Shown here: positions 23,668 to 34,762 of the stretch, one piece after another
Numbering within the stretch: the first letter of the stretch is position 1
Layout of the letters: the number at the start of each line of letters is the position of its first letter
Source of the DNA: Haemaphysalis longicornis
Taxonomy: Eukaryota; Arthropoda; Arachnida; Ixodida; Ixodidae
DNA length: 64,000 nucleotides
Direction: 5' to 3'
NCBI GenBank assembly: GCA_013339765.2
Contig: CM023448.1
Location: 286,184,817-286,248,816, forward strand
Program-made: the position numbers and the translations under genes
Notes under the pieces: model-generated
What the model was told of the DNA's origin: nothing
Seen by the model: only the letters and a program-made list of their open reading frames with translations
The model's database searches: none

Positions 23668-25218
23668 CTCACAAGATTCAAGATATATTTGCGCGAATTT
23701 CTCACTTCCCCTGAATACTCCGAAGCGTACTTAATAGGCATGAGCCTCTCAAATGCCATGGGCTTGGAAGCCTTAAGCCATTGCGAAATTGGTTTAACTA
23801 ACCAAACCTAATGGGTTCATTGTCAACAATGTAAATTTTAATATCGTTTTCTGGTTCAATTTACCGTAAAAAAATTAAGATTCTAACGTAGAGTCTCTAC
23901 ATCTGTGAACGGTCACTCGCCGTTGAACCGCCTAACAAAATCTCCCTTTAGTTTGGCTTTCTCACGAAGGGACATCTGCGATGTTTCCTACAGCACTCGC
24001 TGCTTGAGACTAAAGGCAATTCGATCGCTGTCACACACAGATGGCTTGTGATATCTTTTTTCACCTACATTGGGAGTGAGGCAATATAGCGGCCTCGCGT
24101 TACTCCGGGGATGTCGACCGACGTACCCCTACATTGCGCAGTAGGACGGGTCAAGTTCTACACACTGTTGCCATTGGAGGCAACCCCGGGACGCAGTGTC
24201 CACCGCGTAATGTAAACAGATAGAGCGACAACATTCCGCGATCGTACTGCGCTATCCTTTGACACGTAAATACGGATGCGTGCCGACCACGACTGACACG
24301 ACAGCAATTTAGTTTGTTTACTTTATATTTCTTCAAAACTGGATCAGCTGTGCCATTGCTTTTTTTTTTTTTTTTAGTTAAAACTTGTGAGGAAAAGCTG
24401 TGCCGTCTTTTGGGAACAAAAAGTATCGGGGCATTCGCTGATTCTGCACTTGAATATCTCTGGTGATATTAAAGTTATTATTATGATCAGCAGCTTAGTA
24501 TTTATCAGTGTATTCTAATGAAATGCATATTTTATTGAATTGTGTATTATTCGTTTGTGCTGAATATCTTAGGCTCATTCTGTCGCAAACATTCACCTGG
24601 CATGTGTTAAAACAAACATTTACTCTTGTTAAACATAACCTTCCCCATTCCTTGGGCTATGTTCAGACTACCGACGCAAAAGCCATATCGTGATCCATGG
24701 ACGTAGAAAAACGGCGTGTCACGCAGATCGTTTGGCTGAGACGTGAAATGACGTCGTTCTTTAAAGTTATTACGACAGTTGCGGCAACAGTCTGAACCCG
24801 GCCTTACGAGGAAATTCCTGTAATCGAAAACCGTATAGCTGCGCTCTAAACCCTATTTGTTACCTATGTCAACTCAAAACAGTTCGTAAAACTGCAGGTT
24901 TTGGTCTTTTCAAAAATTAAACGTGCTAATTAGCCGGGATTATCCGGGACAGATTCGCAAAACAAAATGAAATTTTTGCACTTTAGGGGAAAAATTATTA
25001 TAACAACAGAATGACAACATTCGGATGTCTGCAAATTACGATCGTGCTTTTGCGTTTTCAGGAAGAATACCGGAATCTCCGCCCCAGCGAAATCAGTTTG
25101 GACATTATTGCTTGGAAGCACTACTGGGGAGAAGAACAAAAAAATTCTTCTTGAACAGAAGTGCGGTTGCGCGGGTAAATATTAATCTCAACAAAGTATT
25201 GCCGACGTCACGGCTATG
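23666..25218. other. Unannotated stretch, no gene seen
   Basis: No gene or repeat end is recognised. It contains a T-run at about 24361-24376. Confidence 0.5.
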
Positions 25219-25679
25219 TTAGAAACGACTCTGCAACACTTTTTTCGACTTTTTTTTTTTTTTGAAATCTTAAGTGGTTGCAGAACGTTGTCAACCAATG
25301 CATCCAGTACTTAGATTAGGGGGTCGCAAAGTACCTCAGCCAAAAATTACTGCTCTGTGCCCATCAGATAACTTGTAAACTCGCTCAAAATATTTTTCTC
25401 TCTTTCTCGGTCTTGCGTTCTTCGACGGCTCGAATTACGTCACTAAGGCCATGCAGCGGCTGTTGGCCGTCTTTCCTTCAGTTGCAGCAATGAACGTTTT
25501 TCGATAGCAACATTAAAAAAAAGCCACAAAAACAAAGCGTAAATGGAAAGCGTATCTGGTGCGACAAGCAAATCACGGAGAGCCGCTCCGTGATTTCGAT
25601 CACTATACCTTCCGCAGTGGTTCCACACACGAAAGAAAGAGTGAAAGCGCTTATAGAAAATGTATCAGGGTCCCTTTAA
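25219..25679 (+). mobile_element. TTAA-ended dispersed repeat, copy 1
   Basis: This segment aligns along most of its length with 32114-32625. Shared blocks include CAACACTTTTTTCGAC, ATTACTGCTCTG, ATCAGATAACTT, TTGCAGCA and GAAAGAAAGAGTGAAAGC. It ends CAGGGTCCCTTTAA. The left end (TTAGAAACG) looks like a mutated form of the TTAAAGGACC seen in copy 2. The ends suggest a non-autonomous DNA element inserting at TTAA, as piggyBac-type elements do. An internal 10-bp hairpin lies at 25571-25595. Confidence 0.65.
25571..25595 (+). other. Conserved hairpin in TTAA repeat, copy 1
   Basis: AATCACGGAG (25571-25580) pairs perfectly with CTCCGTGATT (25586-25595) over a 5-base loop. The other copy keeps a shorter stem at the same place with a changed but still paired position. 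Confidence 0.7.
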
Positions 25680-27814
25680 AAAGCGGTTGTCACTCAGCTA
25701 CACTCTAAGGCAATAGCGTACTTCAGCGTCACCACAATGCGCTGGAGTAACCAATCCATTCTGAGAAAAAAGCTCATTCGGCGAATAATAACAACTCAAA
25801 AATGTGATATGCAGTGGCATTGCGCACTGAAGAACGTCACGATTGCATTGCGTAATGCCAGATCGCAGAACAAACTTTTGAGTCACATCGTTTGCCTGAC
25901 ATTATCATTTGCCGAAATCCCATTGTGGTTGCATGGATTGGTCAATTGAGTGCATTGCGCTGAAGCTGAACTACAGGGTTACTTTAGAATGCATAAACAG
26001 GAACTGTTGTCTGAACTAACAATAAGGATATTGGACTTAATTTCTTCGAAAAAATATATAAATACGCTTTGCCGTTTGTACGCCTAGAAATAAGCACGAG
26101 AAGGACGGTCTATTTCTATAAAGGTCCCTCCACTTAGCGTACGCCATGTGCGAATCCTTGCGTGAGGATAAATGTTCGCTGACAGTTCTTCGGAAAGATC
26201 CCGCTTTCACGCATTTTCGGTATTTTTCATCGCTCTTTCATTATCAGTCTCATTTCGTATCGACAGCGTAATGGTTGTTCCGTGCTTTTCCAGACGCGTA
26301 CATCGCGTATTGCCCGTTGAGGACGCGTAAGGCAATCGCACCGCACCCCTAATGTTTTGCGCCGTCTCCTTCACTGCTGTTTTGTTGAGCTGATAAATAA
26401 ACGCAACGAATGGATTGAGGAGGAGGGAGAGCGAGTTCCATCTTGTGCAAGCACGCACAAGCAAGCAAGCTAGCAAGCACAGAGCAAGCACAACTAAATA
26501 ATCACATTCGCTCCACAGGAGTTCATGAATTCAATCGACAATCCCATGGTCTTCATCGCCAGATGCGTCTGTGTATACAATCAAAAGCGCGGGAGGCAGT
26601 AAAAAATCCAACGCAATCAACAGCGAAGCGCCAGGTAAAGAAAGCCTGAATGCCGATGTTTACACTTTTTGGAGCGGGTGGTGATGTACCAATGCTTTAT
26701 TTACGTTTGTTTATATGTGTTTGTGTACATACATCAGTTAGTGCGGTTAATCTAAAATTCCAAGGAGACTAGAAGGGAAGAAAATGTACGATGCCAGCGA
26801 TTTGGTTGGCTTCTTTGCCGGAGAAAGAAAAAAATCCTGCAAGCATAACTTATTCAAAAACAAGAACGTAGGACCACGGCAACTCGCTGAACAAGGTCGA
26901 TAACAAATTCTGCGCAGGGCAGAATTGCAGAGGCTCTTCTTTTTTTCTTGCTGTTCGACTTAGTTCGATGCATCCACGTAAAATTTGGGAGAAATTATCG
27001 CATGGTTCTGAATTATCTTGTTTCCATTTTTTATTAATGTTGCTGCTCTCGGTGCGCCAACTGAAATCTTCGCATTGATTTTGTTTGCGTGTTCAAATAA
27101 TTTGCGGCTGCCGCATCTTCCCATCTTTTCGTGGTGTGCAGCCTGATTACAACTTACCTATAAACGGGAGTTGATCTTCGCCGCACGCCACGGCGCTACT
27201 GCAATGCAGCAGGCATGCAGAACACGGCCGCCTGAAAGGCTCGCGGGCGCTGCACCTGACAGCACTCCCGGGGCGGAAAGCTCCATTCAGCTATCTTCGG
27301 ACTCACGCTTTTGTTGCCGTAGCGGCGCTTCTTGCTTTTCCTGTGTTCCTCGCCGTTCGGCTCATTGTCCCTCGGGCCATGAACAGCGCCATGGAACGCA
27401 GCTAGACCACGCTGTCCCGCTGGCATGAACAAAACAACAAGCGCGGACCGTTTGATAGCCTCCTCGCGACGAGGCCAGGTGCACGTAAGCTGAGCAAGCA
27501 TTCCTACAGGAACTGGTGTTAACCCGGCAAAGCTCTCTTATCTCGCACAAATGTACCGTGGGGGACCTCCATGTGCCGTCTCCAACAGATGTGCACTCTG
27601 CAATCGACTGGGGCTGGCACGTGGTATTAAAAAATATCCCTGTGCAGTGCCAGGTCGCCCCTTGCTCGTGCGTAACACGTGGCTGTCATCGACTTAACAG
27701 GTGCCCAACACAGGTGTTGTCGTCCTGTTGAGCGCAAGGTAACGAATTTGCTTACGAAACGCGGTGGCCGTATTTCTTTCTTGGTGCAAAGTACGTAGCG
27801 TCGTTTCACTTAAT
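25680..27814. other. Unannotated stretch, no gene seen
   Basis: A moderately GC-rich patch at 27170-27500 has open frames without conserved motifs. Nothing else is recognised. Confidence 0.5.
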
Positions 27815-27900
27815 GGTGTGTGCCATGTGCTAAAGAACTCAGGGAGATCGAAATTAGCTAGCAGCTCTTGAATACGATATTGCATTATTGCGTAGGTTTC
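27815..27900 (+). repeat. Degenerate SINE body fragment
   Basis: TGTGCTAAAGAACTC, a GATCGAAATTAG-like segment and AGCTCTT resemble the 3' body of the Ruka-like SINE (…GTTAAAGATAC…TGGTCGAAATTA…GAGCCCT…). The tRNA head is missing and the similarity is weak. Confidence 0.35.
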
Positions 27901-28652
27901 GTTTTGGCAGTTAAACTCGCACGCGACGCTAGGTGCAATAACCGTTTCAAACGGACAAAGAAACAACTGAAAAATAAGTCCGACCGTTCCTGTCGGCTCA
28001 TTGCGCATTTTAGGCATTCGAAATAAGTCCAGGCGGGCTCCTTGGGTTTATTCTTCCTTAGACGTGTACACGTTTCACTTTGAAGCACTGCATCGCAGCC
28101 AATGATAGCTTTCTGCGGGCGTCCGCAGAATATTTTGAAGTCGCAGGGAAGCGATCTAGAATTTGCGTCGCCGAGCTAGAGGCCCAGACTCATTAACAAA
28201 TTTACCAAATAAAGATCAATAAAGAAACTGGGCGTTCCTCACGGTATTTGAAACACTACAGATGCGCGATAGACCTCATGCGTAACCGGAAAGGTGATTT
28301 ATACGAGAAAAACTGCTTTGTTGCGTTGGTACTTCGCACTAAATATGGCTGGGGGATTAATGGATTAACCTTGAGACTAATCTGCTAATGCGTTAATCAC
28401 GATCAAATCTTCAAGAAGCTTAATTGGTTAAACTCGCGTGAGGTAAATAAAACAAAACATGCCCCTAAGCTTCCTAAAAAATTGTGCGTCACTTTGCCTG
28501 AGAATAATTCCCACAAACTATTTCACTTTACATCTCAACAGGGGGTGCGGGCAGGATGTACAAGTGCCGACGATAAAAGCCACTAGTTTGCCGTGATGGC
28601 AAAGTAGAGCGACAGGGTAGCTGACTTCTTGTTAGTTTGTTTAGTTGTTTGA
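27901..28652. other. Unannotated stretch, no gene seen
   Basis: No conserved feature is seen. Confidence 0.5.
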
Positions 28653-28653
28653 G

Positions 28654-29492
<839 letters not shown>

Positions 29493-29577
29493 TATGCACA
29501 GGAAGAGAGAGAGAAAGAAAAATAAACAATCCGCACCTTTCCACGGCCTTATTATTTCTTTTCTCTCTTCCTGTACA
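29493..29577 (+). repeat. Palindromic unit at left edge of CATA array
   Basis: ACAGGAAGAGAGAGAAAG near 29498 is nearly the reverse complement of TTTCTCTCTTCCTGT at 29560-29574. Together they form an imperfect hairpin around AACAATCCGCACC. Most of the left half recurs directly at about 29995-30045 at the other edge of the array. Confidence 0.7.
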
Positions 29578-29956
29578 TACATACATCATACATACATACA
29601 TGCATACGCACATACATACATACGCACATACATACGTACATACATGCATACATACATACGCACATACATGCATACATACATACATACATACATACATACA
29701 TACATACATACGCACATACATTCATACATTAAGTACATACGTGCATACATTCCTCACTTACATAGTACATACATACATACATGCATACATACATACGCAC
29801 ATACATACATTACGTATTGCACATACAATACATGCATAACATACATACATCACATAACATACATACCTAGTGCATACATACATACATCATCGCATACTAC
29901 ATACTAACATAATACCATACATAACATACATACATCAATACATACATTAACATACA

Positions 29957-29987
<31 letters not shown>

Positions 29988-30001
29988 CATACATACATAC
30001 A
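29574..30001. repeat. (CATA)n microsatellite, interrupted
   Basis: About 430 bases of CATA tetramer with CGCA, TGCA and TCAC interruptions. Uninterrupted runs are longest near 29660-29710 and 29955-30001. Confidence 0.96.
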
Positions 30002-30045
30002 CAGTAAAAGAGAGAAGGAAAGTATAAACAATCCGCACCCTTCCA
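29995..30045 (+). repeat. Direct repeat copy at right edge of CATA array
   Basis: ATAAACAATCCGCACC plus TTCCA recurs here as at 29522-29543, with the preceding AGAGAGAA-rich stretch also conserved. The CATA array is therefore flanked by copies of one unit. Confidence 0.75.
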
Positions 30046-30111
30046 GAGCCCTGCACGAGATATAGCGTTATCTATCATTACGTCGCTAAGTTACGGGACC
30101 AAAAACGACCG

Positions 30112-30170
30112 GCATCATGCCTCCCTCCTCAACAAGTGAACTGAGACGGGTTAGTTGTGGTGCATGATGC
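30112..30170. other. Inverted repeat next to the foldback
   Basis: GCATCATGC (30112-30120) is the exact reverse complement of GCATGATGC (30162-30170), which abuts the larger foldback. Confidence 0.55.
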
Positions 30171-30271
30171 TACTTAAAAAAAACAGCGCCAAAAAACGAT
30201 ACGACAGGGAGGTCACCTGTTTGTCTTTACTTCCAGTCGTATCGTTTTTTGGCGCTGTTTTTTCTAAGTAG
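30170..30271. mobile_element. Foldback element: 36-bp inverted repeat, 30-bp spacer
   Basis: The 36 bases at 30170-30205 are the reverse complement of 30236-30271 with one mismatch. They include the core CAGCGCCAAAAAACGAT. The spacer (30206-30235) is 30 bases. A 9-base direct repeat (CTCCCTCCT) lies outside, at 30121-30129 and 30273-30281. The structure suggests a foldback or MITE end pair. Function unknown. Confidence 0.8.
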
Positions 30272-30281
30272 TCTCCCTCCT

Positions 30282-31132
30282 GTGTACATACATTCCTGTG
30301 TTTTTACTGTCTCGGTCACACTTCGGAATAGTACAATGTGGTTTAACCTTTTAGGAAAGCGTTAGAATATGTAGCGAAACGAGAACATGTACCGGCTTGA
30401 AAGGTACTGAGAAATAAATTTTGCAATACCATGGCTTTATTTTTACAGAAACATGACGGACAAATTATAATTAATGTACTAATAAACAACTTCAAAATGC
30501 GCTAATAAGAAGGAAATGTGCCATATTTAATTACCGTAGTAGCTGCCTTACCTGCGGGCACTGCGTTTTCGACGGTCTACAGATGCAGATGAATGAAAAA
30601 TATTTGAATATTTGAATAGCAAAATATTTGAATATTATATTGCTTCCTGGCATTCTTAAGTTGAGCGTCTGTTCCTATGTCACTCCAGTGAACATGAAGT
30701 ACCCAGTCAACATAAAGTAAAAACATGTTATTAACCTTCATTATTGTCCAGTTGTTTTTTTCTTTGATAAAAACTCAGCTACTCCTTAGTAAGGAAAGAA
30801 AACAGGTTCTCGTGTGGCTTTGTTTTCTGCGTACAGTCTTTTCTAACAAACTTGATTACGTCATAAATGTCCCACTCAAACCACTACGTGTTTGTAGCCA
30901 ACCGCACATAATTAATCTTTATACAGCAATTCTCAAACAGGTCAATTTATAAGTTTGCTATGTTATTCCCCAGTTTATCTAGGACTGCTAGCTCAGGTTT
31001 CAATTCAGCTCAAGAAGGGTGAATTTTAAAAAAAACTTAAACTAATTTGCTCCTTCCCGTGAGTCCCTGAGGAATTTATACGCACAGCTGACTTCTTATC
31101 TTCACCCTGTCGCAGTAAATAAGAAAGCAAAC
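30282..31132. other. Unannotated stretch, no gene seen
   Basis: AT-rich, with nothing recognised. Confidence 0.5.
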
Positions 31133-31140
31133 AACACGAC
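31133..31140 (+). repeat. Left 8-bp target-site duplication
   Basis: AACACGAC, exactly repeated at 31912-31919. Confidence 0.9.
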
Positions 31141-31911
31141 CATAGGCGTGCCCACAGGGGGTGCAGGGGGGGTGGCCGCCCCCCCCCCCCCTAATAATCT
31201 GAAGGGGGGCGCCAGATTTGCCCCATGCCTTAACTCAATCAAACCTGTCCCGTAGGGCTATGAGTCGACCACGCGTGTGTTTTCACGATCATGGCAGCTG
31301 AAGAACCCTCAGGTTACCTTCCAAAAGCTGTTTACTTTCAGCCCCGGAAATGCGGGGACTAAAAGCAGGTCGCTGTGAGAAACATGTTATCACCTAATTT
31401 TCATTTTTGCCGCTACTGCGGAGCTTGTCCTCTTACTTTTTCTCACAAATAACGTGCCTATAGTACTGAGCAAAATAGCCGCGTAAAAAGAATTTCAGAA
31501 CGGACAATATTATCTTGTTAAATTCTTACGAATCTCAAAAGCTAGCGTTCGAGCGGTACGCATGGGAACCACGTTGCAGTTTACAAAAGAGAGATGTGTC
31601 ATATGTTTCTGTGCCTTAGGGAGAATGGAAGTTCTTTCGGCAGCGCGTTGCGAAATTCATGCGGCATCCGCCCTGGGACCTGCCCCCTTTGCCGATGTTA
31701 CACATGAAAGTAAAAACTTCTGCCCAGAAATATTTTGCATGTGTTGCAATTCCATTTCATTGAAATAAAAATTTATAACAATTCCTCGTCTTTCCAGACT
31801 GCGTTCTGACCGTCGGGAGGAGGTCGGGAGTTCCCGGGGGGGAAGGGGGAGGAGGGGGCGCTCAGGTAAGACTTCGCCCCCCCCTAATCGAGAACCCTGC
31901 GCACGCCTATG
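31141..31911. mobile_element. hAT-like non-autonomous DNA transposon
   Basis: The element starts CATAGGCGTGCCCACAGGG and ends with the inverse of CATAGGCGTGCGCAGGG. The termini form inverted repeats of about 17 bases, and the first 11 are identical. A perfect 8-bp duplication flanks it, which is the size made by hAT-superfamily transposases. Runs of G and C lie just inside both ends (31157-31192 and 31838-31887). The 771-bp interior has only short open frames without transposase motifs, so it must depend on an enzyme supplied elsewhere. The perfect duplication suggests a fairly recent insertion. Confidence 0.85.
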
Positions 31912-31919
31912 AACACGAC
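31912..31919 (+). repeat. Right 8-bp target-site duplication
   Basis: Second exact copy of AACACGAC. Confidence 0.9.
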
Positions 31920-32113
31920 TGCATGTAACCGGAGTCGCTTCATGATATATACTTGGTCGCATGCGCATACGTGCAGGTATAGTAGATTACAATGCGTTTC
32001 AGAATTTTGGATAAGCATAGGAACGCTTACCTGTCGCCAACTGGTTCGCGTACATGTAAACTCCTCTAACACAATGCAAGGACACAGCAAGGATGACGAG
32101 GAGACATCACTGA

Positions 32114-32625
32114 CTTAAAGGACCTTGTAATACTTTTTTGTACTTTTCTAAATATCTAAAACTATTTTTAAAACATGGTGAACAAGTGCATCAAAGCCTT
32201 AAATCAGGTACCCAAGGACTGCCTGAGCCTGTGGCCACGAAATATCCGAGCCAAATATTATTGCTCTGCGCGGATCAGGTAACTTAGAAATGGCTCCAAA
32301 GTATATTTTTCCCTCTCGAGCGAAATTAAATATCCGGGTAATCCTTGTCGGCTTGTGCGACTCCACACAAGCAATGTCCTCGCTATTAGCCGGCCTCTTC
32401 CCAGCTGTAGCAGTAAAAGCCTTCATCGCCACTTGGAAGAAAACACCGAGAAAAGGGAAGCAGAGAGTAAAGCATGTATTTGTTGCGACGAAAAAAATCA
32501 CAGAGTTCCATTCTGTGTGGACGATAACGACATATTGCCTTCGCAGTGCTTCCAGGCGCGGAAGAAAGAGAGAAAGCATTAAGCACTCCCCCACCCCCCC
32601 CACCCCGCCCCCAGGGCGATTTTAA
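32114..32625 (+). mobile_element. TTAA-ended dispersed repeat, copy 2
   Basis: It begins TTAAAGGACCTTGTAATAC and ends near CAGGGCGATTTTAA. It shares with the copy at 25219-25679 the blocks TACTTTTTTGTAC, ATTGCTCTG, ATCAGGTAACTT, GCTTCCA and GAAAGAGAGAAAGC. A C-rich insertion at about 32586-32612 near the right end is unique to this copy. Both edges carry TTAA. No transposase frame is present. Confidence 0.65.
32499..32517 (+). other. Conserved hairpin in TTAA repeat, copy 2
   Basis: CACAGAG (32499-32505) pairs with TTCTGTG (32511-32517) over a 5-base loop, including one G-T pair. It corresponds to CACGGAG/CTCCGTG in copy 1. Confidence 0.6.
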
Positions 32626-32999
32626 CCACAGCGAAACGTTTAAGCAATACAAAATCTATTTGGGAAAAAGATTGTGTTCCTTCTTTTTTGTCTTGGACAC
32701 GTACCAATCAGCCAAATTTGGCACTTGTGGTCGCGTGTACCGTATTTTTCTCATTTTTTCCAACATGAGACAGAGAGGTGGTTTCACTGCACACTCTATT
32801 CGCATGCACTCCAACGCAGAGGTTGAGCCAGAATGTCGTTCTACATTAGCCACAAACGAATACATCCGGGGCCGATCCCCCTCCGTGTCACGTACGGACA
32901 AGGGTGGGTGCTGAGGCTTCGTGGCTCCCCCTGCTCCTAACCACCGCATGAGGAGGCACGGAATAAGCGTGTAAAAAATGCCCAAGGGGTGGTCATGTT

Positions 33000-33900
33000 C
33001 CGCCCATCCCGCTCCACAACTTCATTAGCGTCATCCAGCGAGCGCCCTTGCGCGGCCTCCTCGAGATGGCCTGTTTCAAAGTGGCAGCCGCTTGGTGAGG
33101 ACAAATCCCAGCGTGATTTGCCACCTCTGGCCTCTCCCGGTGGAGAGAGAGCAGCGCGGAGGATCAGCGGGAGGAGGGCAGGGCGATGGGGCGCGAAGCT
33201 GTCCACGGCGCTGCTGCGCTCCGCGGACCGCGGCCGCCGCCGCAGCAGCGGCAGCGGCAGCGGCGGCGGGAGGAGAGGGGATGCTCGCCCTTGGCGGGCG
33301 CGCGAGGACGGCCGTGCAGCGCGCATGCCCGGCGGCAGGAAGGCGAGAGAAGCAAGAACGCACGCGCGCGCACGCGCCGTGCGACTCCGCATCACTGCGA
33401 GGCGGTGCGCATCACCGCTGGAGTGCGCCCTCCCCCACCCGCGTACGCACATCCGAATAGATGTAATAGGGAAGCGAATCGGAACAGGAGAGGGGGAGCC
33501 TGCCCAGGAGGCTGGAAAAGTATGAAAGCTCAAAGTTGTTGGCTCAGCCGGCGAGTTGCTGCCTTCACGGCGACGGCCTCTCATCGCGCGCAGCAGGTCG
33601 CAGCAGCTTTGACAACAACGATCGGCGCCGCTCTGCTATCGAGGAGCTCCGCAGCCGCCCACGTCGCAAGAGGCCCCAGCTTCGCGCTCCCGGATCGCTC
33701 CCCGTGGCGTCCCGTGCCTTAGACCTGATGTCGCAGCAGGAACAGCCCGCCTGGGGATACTCGGACGAAGACGGTGGGTCGCCCCTCGGGGCTCCGCGAG
33801 CTCGCCGCAACTTTTCCGGCCGCGCGGCAAAACTTCTTCGCCAACTCGCTCCTGATGTCGATGGCGCGTGCGATGGCCCGCGACTAAATTGCGCGCTTTT
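33000..33900. promoter_or_regulatory. CpG island, probable promoter region
   Basis: About 900 bases of strongly GC- and CpG-rich sequence. It has GCC/GCAGCGGC-type repeats near 33228-33268, in otherwise AT-rich DNA. It ends just after the candidate carbonic anhydrase first exon, as a promoter-proximal island would. A TATGAAAG at 33521-33528 and CTCAGCC at 33543-33549 could be core promoter elements, but this is weak. No ATG lies between 33546 and the start at 33728. Confidence 0.55.
33728..33773 (+). CDS. First coding exon of a probable alpha-carbonic anhydrase
   Basis: The exon encodes MSQQEQPAWGYSDEDG and stops at a GT donor (33774-33775, G|GTGGGT), splitting the last Gly codon after its first base. 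Cytosolic alpha-carbonic anhydrases, zinc enzymes that hydrate CO2 to bicarbonate, typically begin with a short leader and a W-G-Y-x(3)-(N/D)-G-P motif. As I recall, vertebrate genes have a first intron at this same Gly in the same phase. The absence of a signal peptide fits a cytosolic form. The start is the first ATG in this frame in the CpG island. The zinc-binding His residues are encoded by later exons, which I did not find by eye in the remaining 30 kb, so intron 1 would be long. The evidence rests on only about ten matching residues plus the splice site and island, so a chance match is possible. Confidence 0.55.
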
Positions 33901-34695
33901 CGATCTCCGATCGCTGCTCACGTGCCACGCCAAGTAGTTGCAGTGTGCTGTCATCGCAGTTGCGAGCTTCTTTTGGGCAAAGGAGATGTTCGTCGCAATT
34001 TTTGCAAGTGGAGCGAGCTGTCTCGATCAAAACGAAACTTCTTTCGCTTGCATCGATGGATTTCCAGCTGTCGAGCTTTCTCGGTTTACTTGCGGAAATT
34101 ATTCCTATTTTCAAATTTCTGTGCAAATACGAACGGTAAAACGGGTGAAAAAAATATGTAGAGGTTTTTTTTTTTTTTTTTTTTTTTGTCCACACCGTAC
34201 CGCCTGTCCGCCCTCTTTCCATGCCTAATACAAGGTGCCCGTCGAACTCTTGCCTTCAAAACGAAAAAAATAATTGGAATTTTTTACAGTCTTGGTCCCT
34301 AACCGCAGTAAAACCGTGAACATTATTTGGCAAGTTCGTTAAACACTTGTTTCCTTTTTCGTTTCAGACTAGTGATAATGAGGCGAATTTCTTTATGCAT
34401 GTATATATATGGAAACGAAACATTGGACATTCGACAAGGGGCAGCCTCGGTCCAGTGTCTCGACAAGAGTACTTGTCTTCCCCCCTAACAAAGACAAGTC
34501 CTCTGGTCGACCCTACGTCCAAAGTTTCGTGTACTGTTTGCTCTCCGCCTTCCCCATCATATATGTTCGGATCCCACCCGGCGGGCATTTCTTCTCCACT
34601 TTTTTTCTTTCCAAATTCTTTATCTGTTTCTATGGCCTACCATATCCTCCCCTTTGCTTTCCGAGGTTTTCTTGACTGCCAACCCTTATTTCTGT

Positions 34696-34697
<2 letters not shown>
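33774..34697 (+). other. Probable start of intron 1, no other gene seen
   Basis: It follows the GT donor. A T-run of 23 lies at 34165-34187. No second carbonic anhydrase exon (expected to carry a GP-x2-W and RQSP-type motif) was recognised. Confidence 0.4.

Positions 34698-34761
<64 letters not shown>
34698..34761. repeat. (AT)n microsatellite
   Basis: About 32 copies of AT. Confidence 0.97.

Positions 34762-34762
<1 letters not shown>

Noticed and set aside
32937..33584. 215-codon minus-strand open frame across the CpG island
   Set aside because: Low stop frequency is expected at this GC content, several other frames are open too, and the plus-strand exon with a splice donor is the better explanation.
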